From Dendrolimus kikuchii (Eukaryota; Arthropoda; Insecta; Lepidoptera; Lasiocampidae), in the NCBI GenBank assembly GCA_019925095.2, contig CM034407.1:3185210-3249209 (forward strand): a stretch of 64,000 nucleotides of DNA. The letters run 5' to 3'. A program made the translations under genes and the position numbers. The notes beneath the pieces are model-generated. The model saw nothing but the letters and a program-made list of their open reading frames with translations. It did not search any database and was not told where the DNA came from. Each line of letters starts with the position of its first letter. Position 1 is the stretch's first letter. Positions 42,457 to 54,891 of the stretch are shown here, one piece after another.

Positions 42457-43022
42457 CAGGGCTGAATTTACCCTAAGTGCCGCCCTGGGGCACCGCGAAA
42501 AATACTGCCCTATCATGTATATCCTGCTCTACTTGAGTAAAGGACCGAAAAAAAATCACTGTAAATAGACTTCAAAACGTAAATATCCAACGAGAACTCG
42601 ATTTTTTAGTGGTGCGGCTGTTAATGGACTGTATTAGGGCGGCAAACGTCTTTGTGAAACGGAATTTAGGTTACCTGGACTACAGCTGCAGAAGGCTTCC
42701 TGGCCGGCCGGCTGTGGTCAGATCTCCCTTGGCTTTACAATAGCGGCACTATCACATCACACGCGTGCGTTCAGAGCGGGATCGATTTACACACCTTTTA
42801 TAGGTCCCAGCGAGCGGCAAGCGGCGTATGCGCGCGGGGGTGAGGAAGGATTGGGGGTAGAATGACGTTTACCGCCAGATGGCGTTACCATTTAAGATTT
42901 GACAAGAAACCAATAAATTCTCAATTTTTTAAAATCATTGATTTTTATATCAGAAAGTTCAATTTTTTTTTGCTGACACTCCAAATCTCTAGTCCCTAGT
43001 GCCCCTAGAAAATCCATCACTG
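42457..43022. mobile_element. hAT-like MITE, 566 bp
   Basis: Ends CAGGGCTGAATTTACC and (reverse complement) CAGTGATGGATTTTCT. Flanks CTCATTAC (42449-42456) and CTCATAAC (43023-43030) fit an 8-bp duplication with one change. The inner GTGCCGCCC / CTAGTGCCCC motifs continue the terminal repeat. No transposase. Confidence 0.7.
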
Positions 43023-43524
43023 CTCATAACGAAATTTCCCTTCGACATCATCATGTGTTATTTCTAAGAATATGCATATTGTTTATATAATTGCCTGACG
43101 TGCATTGTTACTTAGAAGAATTCGAACCCATGTTATCTGAAACACGAATCCGTTAATCACTAAGCTACCATGACTCATATTTCAAATATTTAATATTAGC
43201 GATATCCACAAAACGCTTAATACCGTATTTGAGCGATTCTCAAATTTCTTGACCATGATTTGAAAATTCATTTTTTGTTACTCGCAATACAATCGCAGTA
43301 AACAAAACCAAAGTAAAGAACTCACGGTGTAAAACCTTTAAAAACAACAATTAAGTTAAAAGTACTGTGATATCTTGGTACAAAACATTTTCTATACATT
43401 CCAATTTCTATTTTATTTGTTTTTCTGGTTTCCTAATCAAATTGACTTACTTTTTAAGTATTTAAAAAAGATATTTTCTATTATAAATTAGTACAGTGAA
43501 GGAAGCTTAACGTATATTGTATTC

Positions 43525-43625
43525 TACTTATACTCCTTTAATACTATAAATAGAATACTGAGCTTAGGTCATCGAAGTTAATGGGTAAGGTTCCAGGAAG
43601 GCTGACTACGTTACTTCGCTGATGT
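43525..43625 (-). mobile_element. Non-LTR fragment (54528 family)
   Basis: Matches 54530-54620 (ATAGAATACTGAGC, GGTAAGGT.CC, GAAGGCTG.CTACG). Confidence 0.5.
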
Positions 43626-43705
43626 GTTTTTATTTCTTATTTATAATTTGATAAGTTTTGAAGTCAACAAAATCAAAAATCGATTTGTATAATTAATCAT
43701 TATTT

Positions 43706-43944
43706 GTGGAAAGAATGCATGATGAAAGAATGACTAAACAGATATACAATGCAAAAGTGGATGGATGCAGAAGTCGTGGAACGCCACGACACACCTTCCA
43801 TGATCAAATTGATCGTGTACTAGCAGAAGGTGATGTCAGGAGCCTTAAGAACAGACGAGCGTGTATGACAAGAGTTATGAATGTCAAAGAAGAAAGTGAG
43901 GTGTGTAAGAATAAGCCTAAATGGCGCTTTGTTGTTCGTGCTTT
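43706..43944 (+). mobile_element. RTE-1 3' fragment, 5' and 3' truncated
   Basis: MERMHDERMTKQIYNAKVDG through NKPKWRFVVRA; the tail is missing. Confidence 0.85.
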
Positions 43945-44111
43945 GGTATAATTAATAATTCTTTATTCTTTTGCAAAAATGTGGGACGCAGCAATATTAC
44001 TTTGGTCAAAGATTTTAAGAAACGCTTATTTAAAATAAAAAAAGGAACCTTAAAATCGGTTATTTCTAAATTCATATAATAATAATTAATAATTTTTTTT
44101 TTATCGATAAT

Positions 44112-44500
44112 TTAGTAAACATTACTATTGTCCACTCGTCGCCGTGTCACGTCTCTCCTTGGGGCAATATTTTCCAGACTCCCCCCTCCGCCTACAAGTG
44201 GGAGGAAGTCTGGAAGACGTGGAGGCATCCGAAGCGAATTCCCCTCTATTATTGCCCACCTGCATTGAAAAACAATGCGAGGATTCTTCTTTGGGCAATT
44301 GATGTTTGTTTTCTTTTGGCGGTGAATGCGCGCGGGGGAATATTTTATGAAGGGACTGCGGGGCTTAAGGTCTAAGGGTGTGTTGATATGTGATGACAAT
44401 ATATAGTCTAAGAGAATCGGAAGATCGACCTTCAGCCATCTGATAACCAAATCAGACATATTTTTTATCAAATTATATTGATTTGTAAACACGCTTATGA
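44112..44500 (-). repeat. Dispersed repeat with a 126-codon frame, unidentified
   Basis: The segment TATAATTTGATAAAAAATAT with TATCAGATGG.TGAAGGTCGA recurs in the other orientation at 46795-46890, so this is repeat DNA. The minus frame (LPLVGGGGSLENIAPRRDVT) has no domain I recognise. Confidence 0.5.
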
Positions 44501-44504
44501 TATT

Positions 44505-44820
44505 TTTTTATTTTTATTACAGGAGTTCAGCAGACAGGCAGACGGCCCACTTGATGGAAAGCGGTTACCATCGCCTATGGACATTTGCAACACCAAAAGT
44601 GCTATAAATGAGCTGCTGCTCTCTTAAGTGACTCTGGAATCTGGTCACTAATGCCGGAACACAACTCAAAGTTGTTATGGTGGCATGCTCTAGACCAGGG
44701 GTGGTAGCCATCCAGTCGAGCAAATACCCTACCACCTGGCTGTGGGTTGTTTAGTCGCCTCTTACGACAGGCCACCAGGCCGCAAGAAATTGTATTCTTT
44801 CTCCATTCCTGCACGGATAA
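44505..44820 (-). repeat. SINE-A copy, full length
   Basis: Plus view TTTTATTTTTATTACAGGAG to CTGCACGGATA. Confidence 0.88.
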
Positions 44821-45559
44821 TCGGATAATGATATCTAGCCAATCGAGAAGTGTTCATGGTGTAGCAGCGAAAGGTAGAGGTTAAATGATACTTCAGATAG
44901 AGAGAGTAGTATTCAATATCGAGTGCTGATGAGAACTAATTTATTTTGGAAACAAGTACAAATATTAACAAGTCGTACAGCTAGTACAATATATAGCACA
45001 GTGTGTGAGTGTGATGGATGATGTGCGAGCGAGATAGAGCAACTATTAATATGTGCGCTCCCGCGTTGCGCTAGCCAGTAGTTCACTGCCCGCTGCGATG
45101 ATTAGACGTATGCAGCTGCCATAATGGCTATTTTTGAAGTCTTCAAAGTTTGGCAATATTATTCCATGAACGAATTTTTGCAGGCAAGCCTATACGGTTA
45201 TTTTTGTAATTAAATTTTATTTCTTATGATACCAAGATTTATTGGTTAACGATTAAAAGGTCCAGAAATAAGAGGTAGCGTTTCAATGTCATATTCTTCC
45301 GATTTACACAGAACTTATCGTTCTCACACTTGACTGTCACAGGCTCTGAATTGTGTACGCCACTCCCGGCAGGTTATATACTTTAAGAACAAGGAAAAAA
45401 ACAAGTAAGAGAGGTAGACAACCGGAATTGGTGCTCACATCAGTATTTTAGTAAACAGTTCTTATAATGTAGTTTCTATCAACGGAAGTGGCACAGAAAT
45501 TGGTTTGGTGTATTTCTTTAATTAAATTATTTACACTATTTGTAAAAATCACACAATAT

Positions 45560-45640
45560 TAGATAGATAGATAGACAACACTTTATTGTACAACAGAAAC
45601 GGGAAAAAATAATGTAAATGTAATTGATAATAAAAAGAAT
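45560..45640 (-). repeat. LINE tail fragment with (TAGA)n
   Basis: AGATAGATAGATAGACAACA CTTTATTGTACAAC; same tail type as 46313-46450. Confidence 0.5.
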
Positions 45641-45648
45641 ATTATTAT

Positions 45649-46082
45649 TGTTACACTCCGACAAAGTAAATGCACACCTGGTTTATTAACTTTCCCGCAT
45701 TTGGACTTCTTTTGTTTACTTTGTGTTTAAAATTTATAATTAAGAAAAACATTATATTGTTATTGTACTTGTTTATGGCCGCAGGTGTGGAGATTACGGT
45801 TTCTCGGAAACTTCAGTCCACGCGGTCGAATTGTATATATACAGCTTAGTAGTATAAAACGATGCCCGAACTGGGGGGGGAGCAGTCAAGCGACGATTAC
45901 GATACGATCAAGACGTGTGACATTCGATGAGCTATATAGTGACGGACTTTGCGCGTGTTATTGAATCATGCAGTTTATACTGGTTGTGTCCAGTTATATT
46001 TGTACCTGTGTTATACGTGTTTGTATAGTTCTAATAAATTCTATAGTAATTCCAACGGCATTCGAGTCCTGCACTCGTAACA
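45649..46082 (+). mobile_element. Solo LTR (LTR-1), 434 bp
   Basis: TGTTACACTCCGAC start and CACTCGTAACA end. Flanks TTAT and TTGT (3 of 4). Contains AGTATAAAAC and TTCTAATAAATTCTATAG. No internal retroelement body. Confidence 0.8.
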
Positions 46083-46312
46083 TTGTTATCAATTACATTA
46101 GCAACAAAAGTCACTTATCTGTTAAGTGTTTAATTGATATTTATCTATATTTAAAACATTACTTAGTGAATAGTGCTCACACGATGTTGTTACCTATATC
46201 GAGTTACCTGTTCTTACCTGCTTGCCAGGTAGCCATGAACAGAAATAATTAGGCAAGCTTATCAAGGCATAATCTCCATGTTTAAAACTATCAGTTGAAA
46301 CTAAATTAGATA

Positions 46313-46450
46313 AATAGATAGATAGTTAACACTTTATTGTACATCATTACAGAAAAACTTACGAACTATAGTATTAGTCTACTTGGGTACAAAGGGCGGT
46401 CTTACCGCTAAAAAGCGATCTCTTCCAGACAACCCGTGGCAAGAATATTC
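46313..46450 (-). repeat. LINE tail fragment (CGGTCTTACCGC type)
   Basis: TAGATAGATAGTTAACACTT through GCGGTCTTACCGCTAAAAAG to CTCTTCCAGACAACC. Confidence 0.5.
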
Positions 46451-46907
46451 TGATTAGGAGTGGCGATAATAGTATACATAATTATTGTACGATTACTTAC
46501 ATTTAAATAATAAATATATAACTATACTATATATACAGATATACACATAAGTTATATACACATACAAGATATGGTGATAATATGCAACTATTTAAACATA
46601 TAACGATATGCAATATAATATCTACTAATTATATAAAATTGCATATCATTATATTGCAGATAGAATTTCCTAAGTTCTTAAATGTTATTAGGGACTAAAT
46701 TAGTTCAGTTATCAAGAGAGTGGAAGGTTATGAAAAAAATTGATTAAAATTAATTTAATTCAAAACAACCATGAACACTTTTCGATTGGCAAGCTACCAT
46801 AGGCGTGTTTATAAATCAATATAATTTGATAAAAAATATGTCTCGCCTGTTTATCAGATGGGTGAAGGTCGACCTTCAGCGTCTCCTCTACTAATATTAT
46901 AATGTAT

Positions 46908-47386
46908 TGTTATGACCTGAATGCCGACAAAAGACAAAGTCACACCTGCATCTGTAAAAACACATCTTATTACCTTTTTGGCATTTTCACTTCTTTCGTT
47001 TACTTTGTGTTTAAAATTTGTAATTAGAAATAACAGCCCATTGTGTATTGTAATATTTTATGGTAGTCATTAGCTAGCTATTAGCTAGGTGTGATTCTAA
47101 GAAATTCAGTCCACGCGGGCGAGAGACATATTCTATTTGTGCTGTATAAATCAGTGCCCTAATGGAGAGATCTTGAGTCGAGCGATAACCAGCCGCGAGG
47201 CAAGACTTGTGTACATTCGGTAATCTATTTAGTGACGGACTTTGCGCGTATTATTGAATCGTGCATTACGTTTTCACTGGTTGTGTTCAGTTATATTTAT
47301 ACCTGTGTTATACGTGTTTGTATAGTTCTAATAAATTCTATAGTAATTCCAGCGGCATTTTAATTCGACTCTTGCAACTCGTAACA
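46908..47386 (+). mobile_element. Solo LTR (LTR-1), 479 bp, 4-bp target-site duplication
   Basis: TGTTATGACCTGAATGCCG start, CAACTCGTAACA end, flanked by GTAT at 46904-46907 and 47387-47390. Best-bounded member of the family. Confidence 0.85.
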
Positions 47387-47609
47387 GTATTATAAAAAGT
47401 ATAAAATAGTCTGCAAGTTAAGGCGGTGGTTTAATTGTGATTTAGTTTTATTAGGTTAGCATAATATAACATACATAATAAGTTCTATATGCGTGATTAT
47501 CCTACCAGGATGGCATAAGTGAAACCAGCTTTAAAATGTCGATGTTAGAATATCGTTCACACGATATACATTCGCATAATATGAGGTGGGCAATGGAACG
47601 AGTGCAAAG

Positions 47610-48105
47610 GTAGGTTACTCGGAGTCAATTGCCCATATTTATGCAATTGACAATAGCAACCTACGCCTCCCATAGCCTACGTGTGTTCCTACAAGTACGT
47701 TTTAATATGGGGGGGATAAAGGTTTTTATTTATTATCTTTTGTACACAAAAAGTTACACACAAATTTATAGCGTAATAGTGATGTACAGTCGTGGTATGA
47801 AAATGTTCGCCAGTTTTCAAATAGATTAATTTAACGTTCCACGAGCACATGTTCCCTTGCTCGGAGTCAATCATTTATATTTATGCAACTGACAATGGCA
47901 ACCTACGCCCCCCATAGCCTACATGTGTCCCTACAAGTACGTTTTGAGATGGGGGATGAATGCTTTTCTTTATACTTTTTTGTACACAAAACGTTACACA
48001 CATATTTATAGGATAATGGTGATGTACAGTCGTGGTATGAAAATGTTGTCCAATTTTCAGTTTGATTCATTTAATCCCGTTCCACGAGCACGTGTCACCT
48101 TTTCG
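47610..48105. repeat. Tandem duplication, two units of about 245 bp
   Basis: Both units contain TTATGCAA.TGACAAT.GCAACC, CCTACAAGTACGTTTT, TTGTACACAAAA.GTTACACAC and GATGTACAGTCGTGGTATGA. Units are diverged by several per cent, so the event is not recent. No coding match. Confidence 0.75.
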
Positions 48106-48720
48106 ACTAAGTCACAGAACAGACTGTTCTAGTGAAAATTATGTTTAAATATTTGACAATGAAGTTTAAAATTACTTGTATCAAAATTGTTTAATTTCTA
48201 TCTTGTCTCAGAAGATTTTTTAGACATGTAAAACCTTTTTATTGCTTTTAATATTTATGTTTTCGAAGTGATTATATCCTCTTTGTTTCTTATTGTTGAT
48301 CTCAGCGCCTTTTTTTTACGTTTCTACATTTTACATACGTAACTTTTATTAAAATGTTGGCAATATTGCTTCTTGTACTCGTGCAAGTAAAAGTCGACTT
48401 TAAGGTGACGAACGTTTTCTTTCCGCGACTGTACAAAGGCGAACTTAACCCTAAAAGAGTTTTCTTCCAGCAAACCTATGAGTCTAGCGAGAAACGGAGA
48501 AGCATAAGGCAGGGTTGTGTACACAATAATATTTCATGATTTATCTATGTAGTACGTAACAGAAAAACACACAGTCACGTATATATGTATATATACACAC
48601 ATAACACACATATATAATGTAAAATATAAGGATAATTTAAGACAGGTAGTGCTCTTTGACTTTTATTTTTAATGTAATCAAATAAATCAATTAGTGGATG
48701 TTTGTGGTCGGTATTAGAAA
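48106..48720. other. Intergenic, no gene recognised
   Basis: A 61-codon + frame at 48354-48539 starts with a hydrophobic stretch (MLAILLLVLVQVKVDF), but nothing else supports a secreted protein and an antisense frame is equally long. Confidence 0.4.
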
Positions 48721-48960
48721 GAAAGAAAGAAAGAAATAAAGAAAGTCATAAAGAAAGAAATAAAGAAAGAAAAATATTTATTGCCACAAATAAATGCACA
48801 CACATAAAATACACGGATTTTTACTAACAAATAGATACAGTTTTAGAAATGTATGTACATAAAATTCAAGGCAATGAGGCTGGAAACTCAGCATTATGCT
48901 GTGTTAGAAGCTAACACAGCGCTAATTTTCAGTTCCAGCCTCCATCCAACCAGAATCAAC
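48720..48960 (-). repeat. LINE 3' end with (GAAA)n, minus orientation
   Basis: Starts with a GAAA/AATAAAG array (48720-48772) and has CTCAGCATTATGCTG, shared with 20700-20886. Confidence 0.55.
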
Positions 48961-49837
48961 CCAAACAACCTACTGTTTACCTTCATGTAGGTAATTTTAC
49001 AACAGTGCAATAATAACAACAAATATGATAAAAAATGCTAAATAAATTAAATGTTTTATAAGAATATATGGTATATAGAAATGTTTATATTATATACAAT
49101 ACATAAGAAAATTATTACCCTTCCTAGTCGTAGACTGCCATGCATTTGCCAATTTTTTCGATATCAAGTCGCGTCATCCAGTCTGCCCTCGGCTTAATGT
49201 TCAAATGGGCTATGGGAGTTGAAGTGATATCATGAATAAGACTGAATCAGTAAATGCTGACTTGGCCAATTGTTAGTACCACTGGCTTTTTACGCGTGGA
49301 TTGCTTTTTATTAGATTATGTTGGCAATAGTTTTGGGATCTTTGACTGCGTTATAGAGTCAAGCCTTTTGCTTCGTTCTGTTGTCTGATAAATATTTATA
49401 TGCGTATGTAGTAGGTTTTAGCGGGTTTTTAATTAAATATATATAATGATTCTTGCTTTGCAATTTTGTTTTAAATATTTTTGCCAAGTGCGTGTTGAGC
49501 CGAGATCTCCAAAGGGGAAAATATATACTGCTCTCCTCATTTGTCTATAGAACATGAAAATAATTTCAATGACCCATATCTCAAAAATTACTCAATAAAT
49601 TCGTTTGAAATAAATCTTTCTTAAAAGTAATTTTTAAGCTCTACTCCCTTTACGTATCTTCCCTATGACAACGAACCTTTAAAAATGTATAAACACTTTA
49701 AAACATTATTTGTGATTGATGTTACAAATGGCGAGTTTTACATTTATTGCCTATTTTTTTAAGGTTTACCAATTGTAACATGGCCCCTTCATCCTCTCAC
49801 GTTTTCATTCATTTATCATATTTTTTCATTCATTATT
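48961..49837. other. Intergenic, nothing recognised
   Basis: No frame, repeat or motif recognised. Confidence 0.5.
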
Positions 49838-50556
49838 AAGAGAAGAAACCAGAACGAATGCAAGGTTAATGGTCGATGATGTTATGCTGGAGCAAATGAA
49901 TGAGTTTGTATATCTTGGATGTGCTTTTAGCAGGGATGGAAGGTACACCGCTGATATAGAAAAAAGAGTGAATTTGGGGAATAGTTTGAATGGAGCGTTA
50001 GGTAAACTTCTAGGCGCTAAGAACCTCAGCCAGAAGGCCCAGCTCGCCGTACACAACGCGGTGCTGGTACCTACGCTCACGTATGGAAGCGAGAGTTGGG
50101 TATGGAAGAAAGAGCATGAAAGTAGAGTAAACGCGGTCGAGATGCGAGCACTGCGCAAAATCTGCGGAGTGACGCTCGCGGACCGCGTTCGTAATATCGA
50201 AGTAAGAAAGAGAGTTGGTCTGAAAGAGAGTGTCGGGGTGAAGGTAAGGAAAGGAATGCTCCGGTGGTTCGGGCATGTGGAAAGAATGCATGATGAAAGA
50301 ATGACTAAACAGATATATAATGCAAAAGTGGATGGATGCAGAAGTCGTGGAAGGCCACGACACACCTTCCATGATCAAATTGATCGTGTACTAGAAGAAG
50401 GTGATGTGAGGAGCCTTAAGAACAGACGAGCGTGCATGACAAGAGTTATGAATGTCAAAGAAGCAAGTGAGGTGTGTAAGAATAAGCCTAAATGGCGCTC
50501 TGTTGTTCGTGCCTACCCTGCAAGGGAACTGGCGTGAAGTTATGTATGTATGTATT
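49838..50556 (+). mobile_element. RTE-1 3' fragment, best-preserved copy (open 222 codons)
   Basis: The open frame 49869-50537 covers MVDDVMLEQMNEFVYLGCAF through VVRAYPARELA without a stop. 5' truncated in the RT domain, ends GTGAAG(TTATGTATG). Being open does not make it a gene: the family has 14 copies here. Confidence 0.9.
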
Positions 50557-51054
50557 ATTAAAACGGCTTGAAATAATAAATCTGTTTACTATTTAAGCGG
50601 GAAAATCAAGCATGGTTTCCAGATTACACTTTCATACATTACATAGTATACTCTTCTCTCTCTACTATAGTAGTGTGTATATATGTCTGTCTCCCTCCCC
50701 CCCCCAATACCAAGTACGCGCGAAATGCAGCGGTGACGGCGCGGCTACAACACTTCTCTTCGAACTCTGGGACACTAAACTTCGCAACATACTTATATAT
50801 AATTATACAAAACATTATCAAAGGCCGGCCCAGTGAACTATTCAACTTGTTTTTTCTGTGATTGTGTAAAGTGTTAGCGGACTTGAATATTCTACGTGCT
50901 ATGTAAGTTATATGCATTCATGTTTATTACTTTTTGAATACACAACAACGGACGTGCAAAGTTGAGCTATTTGCTAACCAGCGCTCTTATTCGGATACCC
51001 AGATACATTCCTTAAGTATTCTGTGGAAATCCGGGCATATACAAAATCAATAAC

Positions 51055-51125
51055 AAATCGGCAGACAAACACCCATATCGTATATATCCAAGCCAAGTAA
51101 ATTGCGCCTGTGTTATTTGTAATTG
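51055..51125 (-). repeat. SINE-T 3' fragment, inverted beside the next copy
   Basis: CGGCAGACAAACACCCATAT to TTGCGCCTGTGTTAT. Confidence 0.6.
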
Positions 51126-51140
51126 GCAATGAACAACACG

Positions 51141-51371
51141 ACGGCCTCTGTGGTTGAGCGGGCTAAGCCTTTGCCGGCGTACCTCACTGCAACGCAGAGG
51201 TTCCGGGTTCGATTCCTGGTATAGTAAATTTCGGAACGTATTTTCTCCGTTATTTACTATGGTCTGGGTGTCTGGGATCGGCCCCAGAGTAGTCCGTTGT
51301 ATATTACCCATAACACAAGCGTAACTTGCTTAATTTGGGGATATACAACGTGTATGTTAGTCTGCCGATTA
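51141..51371 (+). repeat. SINE-T copy, best preserved
   Basis: A box TGGTTGAGCGGG at 51151-51162, B box GGTTCGATTCC at 51206-51216, body to TTAGTCTGCCGATTATC, then an A run. Confidence 0.8.
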
Positions 51372-51780
51372 TCTATTTAAAAAAAAAAAAACAAACAACA
51401 CTGAGACACCGATACCATACAACTAGATACTAACTGAATGTAACAAATAAGATCTATTAGTTAAGAAGACTAAACCTATCTAAATGCGACCGAGATCTGA
51501 CTCATGTAAATATATTATTCCTAAATATGACAATGTGTATGGGATAAGGCGCGAGGAATGTATGATACCAAACATTATAAATGATCTCCCAGAGGACCTG
51601 TAATCGAAGTACAAAAATAACCACAAATCAATCAAGTATAATCTGAAAAGAGAATGATGATAACCCCGCTTTATTATCAAATCAGAACTAAATACTAGAA
51701 TGATGATAACGATTACTCGCCTCTGCTCCTATTTTTAATGTAACAATATTGTGTACACGACTCTTTTATTTAATTTGTTT

Positions 51781-52080
51781 CTTTTTATAATATTTTCTTA
51801 AGTTTTCGCGACTTGTATACATAATAAAATGGGAGCTTAATCTAATTTATTTTGTTCCCATAAAGTAAATAATAACCATAAACAAAATTAAAACTAAATA
51901 ATTAAAATTAACAAATTGGCGGTAGGCTAAATAAAACTTTAACAATACTCGTTGACACTTGACATCCTTGTCTTCCGTGATCACGGCCACTGAAAAGTGG
52001 CCGAAACGTCGGATAAACCAAAATCAAATAAATTACTGCGCTTAAAACCGTTAAAACGTAGTTTTTTTTTATTTTTTAAA
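51781..52080 (-). repeat. Foldback/LINE-like repeat, inverted relative to 23098-23410
   Basis: Carries TTCCGTGATCACGGCCACTG and AAAAGTGGCCGAAACGTCGG. The left 40 bp (TTTTCTTAAGTTTTCGCGAC) match 23100 in direct orientation, so the copy is rearranged. Confidence 0.6.
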
Positions 52081-52446
52081 CAGTGGTAACATTTATTCTA
52101 AAGAATACAAAAAAAAATACAATTAAATACTAAAACTACACTATAGTATGAAAAATAAACCTAAAATTAAAAACTAGAACTAAATAAAAAATTATAGATA
52201 AAATATTGGTCCCAAACCACTGTCAGTTACCGGGAACGTTCCCAAAAGGCTGGCGGCGTTACCAAGTTGAATAGCAATACTTAACCTGAATGAATGTAAG
52301 CATATTGGATAATAAAAAATAAAAAAAGATAAGTAAAAAGCAAAAAACAAAAAGTTCGTTTAGAAAATTTACTATGCCTTAAATCTTACTCAGGACCTCT
52401 GCGCTCCAGTGAATTAAACCTGCAAAGACTTTAGACTACTTTATTG

Positions 52447-52672
52447 CGTCACTAGCTGTGCCTGCGACGTCGTTCGCATGGAATTTGTTTTCAAGACCCC
52501 CCGATTTTGAAGCATTCTTCATTGGTGCACCGCTCTTATTGGTCTTGGCGTGATGATATATAACCTATAGCTTTCCTCCATAAATGGGCTATCTAAAACT
52601 GAAAGAATTTTTGAAATCAGACCAGTAGTTCCTGAGATTAGCGCTTTCAAACAAACAAACTCTTCAACATTA
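52447..52672 (-). mobile_element. Helitron-like copy, minus, half of an inverted pair
   Basis: Plus view starts CACTAGCTGTGCCTGCGACG; ends CAAACAAACTCTTCAACATT. Confidence 0.65.
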
Positions 52673-52682
52673 TGTCTTATAT

Positions 52683-52935
52683 ACTAATATACTATATACT
52701 AATACTAATATATAAAGCCGAAGAGTTTGTTTGTTTGAACGCGCTTATCTCAGGAACTACTAACCTGATTTGTAAAATTCTTTTAGTGTTAGATAGCCCA
52801 TTTATTGAGGAAGGCTATAGGCTATATAGCATCACGCCAAGACCAATAGAAGCGGAGCACCAATAAAGATTGTTTCAAAATCGGGGGGGTTTTGAAAACA
52901 AATTTCAGGCGGACGACGTCGCGGGCACAGCTCGT
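52683..52935 (+). mobile_element. Helitron-like copy, plus, half of an inverted pair
   Basis: AATATATAAAGCCGAAGAGT start; ends GCGGGCACAGCTCG with a changed CTAG end. Confidence 0.65.
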
Positions 52936-53805
52936 ATTAGTATAAGATTATTAGCAAGTTCCTAACAGAGTAGTCATGTACGTGGTAAAATCTGCCAGTA
53001 TAGGAAACAGACTTAAATTATAACTTTTGGATATGCATCTACGAACATGTTCAGGTTTCAAAAATTATCACACAGCAGTTAAGAATTTTGTATATTAGGT
53101 CTTAAATTTAACGTTAAGAAAATTGTAATCAGAAGAAGGTTGGCTCTTAAATGAATCAGCATTGACAGCGTGTCAATACAGCCAGTCTTCTGGGCACGCT
53201 TTCATATGGCAGCGATTTGTTACATAATTTTACTACCAGATTTTTTGTGCTAATTTATAATATGATAAAATTCTAAACATGCCGTGTCATTGAAGTTATT
53301 TAAAAAAATAACTGGAATAAACTATTTAAACGACGGAGAATAAGATGTAATTTTTTTTATTTCTTGTCTGTTGTTCGCTATTCAAGTTAAAACTACTGGG
53401 CCGATTTTGATGGGGTTTACGTTGATTGACAGATTATTCTTAGGCTTAAAATCTGCGCTACTTTTTATCCCGGGAATCCAGAGGGAATTGTTCTGGAAAT
53501 TATTTTAAGTGGCCAGATTTAAAGAAAAACTAATTCCATTTTGATTTTTTACTGGTCGATAGCAAATTTTGATGTAATAAAATGTGTGATATTTTTATCC
53601 CGGAAATCCCGCGGGATTTTCAAGTTGCGTGGAAGAATCCGCAGGCATATTCTAGTAAACTAATATAATGTTAAACTGATTAAGCATCAATTATATGTAG
53701 AGTACAATACTTGTCTTATTTTGTACTACCCTCTAGGGCGATTGCGGCTTTTTTCTACCTCAGTGGTGCCAACATGCACCAATTGCACCAATGCACCACC
53801 AAAAT
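52936..53805. other. Intergenic with an old dispersed repeat
   Basis: 53370-53640 is a decayed repeat (ACTGGGCCGATTTTGATGGG, TTTTTATCCCGGAAATCCCG). Otherwise nothing recognised. Confidence 0.4.
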
Positions 53806-53807
53806 TT

Positions 53808-54121
53808 CTATCCGTGCAGGAACGGAGAAAGAATACAATTTCCTGCGGCCGGGCGGCCTGTCGTAAGAGGCGACTTAACAACCCACAGCCAGGTGGTAGG
53901 GCATTTGCCCGACTGGATGACTACCACCCCTGGTCTAAAGTATGTCGCCATAACAACCTCGAGTTGTGTTCCGGCATTAGTGACCAGGTTCCAGTTTCCC
54001 TTAAGAGAGCAGCAGCGCATTTGTAGCACCTTTGGTGTTGCAAATGTCCATAGGCGATGGTAACCGCTTTCCATCAAGTGGGCCGTCTGCCTGTCTGCTG
54101 ATCTCCTGCAATAAAAAAAAA
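53808..54121 (+). repeat. SINE-A copy, full length
   Basis: TATCCGTGCAGGAACGG start, GCAATAAAAAAAAAA end. Confidence 0.88.
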
Positions 54122-54527
54122 ACCAAGGTCATCCATCAATGAAGCACCCAATGAGGTGACCCCGACTTGATAATATTTAAAACCTAAACATGTTTGTAAC
54201 GTGTATTCTTTGATCTGTTGATATAACACAATTCAATAATTTAGAGAATATATCGCGGATGCCAAGAGGTAAATTCGATTAAGAGACAAAGAGGGGTTGG
54301 GGACTTATGCAAAGATAGATGCAGCGTTGCTAAATTCATTGAAAAGTTCTAGAGGCTTGGATTACACCACATTACCATTCGGGGTTGGGGAAAACTTCCA
54401 AAGGATTAAGGATGGGCAGGGAGAAATCTCATATATCGATATCAATTTATGTACAGAAATAATGATATTATATAATAAGTTATAACATATAATCGAATAC
54501 AATGCAAGAAAACGTATTTGTATTGTA

Positions 54528-54812
54528 TTCTACTCATAGTCCCTCAAGACTATAAGTAGAATACTGAGCCCAGATCACCGTCTTCTATGGGTAAGGTGCC
54601 CAGAAGGCTGGCTACGTTTCCTCGCTGGATCGCCATACTGATCCGTTGGCCGAGGTAAGCACCAGCCCTCTGATCACCCGAAGAGTCAATGAGTCGTTTC
54701 GATAAATTTTGGTAGAGGCTCATGGCCTCAGGACCCCACGGTCCAAGCGTCTCGACAGCAAACGGCACAAACATATAACTCTCACAAAGGGTTGCATATT
54801 TGCGCCGCTTGC
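54528..54812 (-). mobile_element. Non-LTR retrotransposon ORF C-terminus (third family)
   Basis: The minus strand reads FVPFAVETLGPWGPEAMSLY, NLSKRLIDSSGDQRAGAYLG and QRISMAIQRGNVASLLGTLP, a C-terminus common in lepidopteran retroelement proteins. Related fragments: 30085, 43525, 57770, 58470. Confidence 0.7.
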
Positions 54813-54891
54813 AATTATTAAACTGTTTCCTCTTTACGTATCATTTTAAGTATATTAATATTATAACTTTACCTTAATTATTTATTATGCT

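Noticed and set aside
44112..44492. 126-codon minus frame with a GGGG stretch
   Set aside because: Part of it recurs at 46795-46890 in the other orientation, so it is repeat DNA.
48354..48539. 61-codon frame with a signal-like start MLAILLLVLVQVKVDF
   Set aside because: Isolated, no homology recognised, an equally long antisense frame, and no splice or polyadenylation context.
49869..50537. 222-codon open frame as a host gene
   Set aside because: It is the best copy of a LINE 3' end with 13 relatives here and a TATG tail; no host gene features.
51151..51216. tRNA gene, because of good A and B boxes
   Set aside because: No cloverleaf or acceptor stem can be formed, and the same unit with a SINE body recurs four times.
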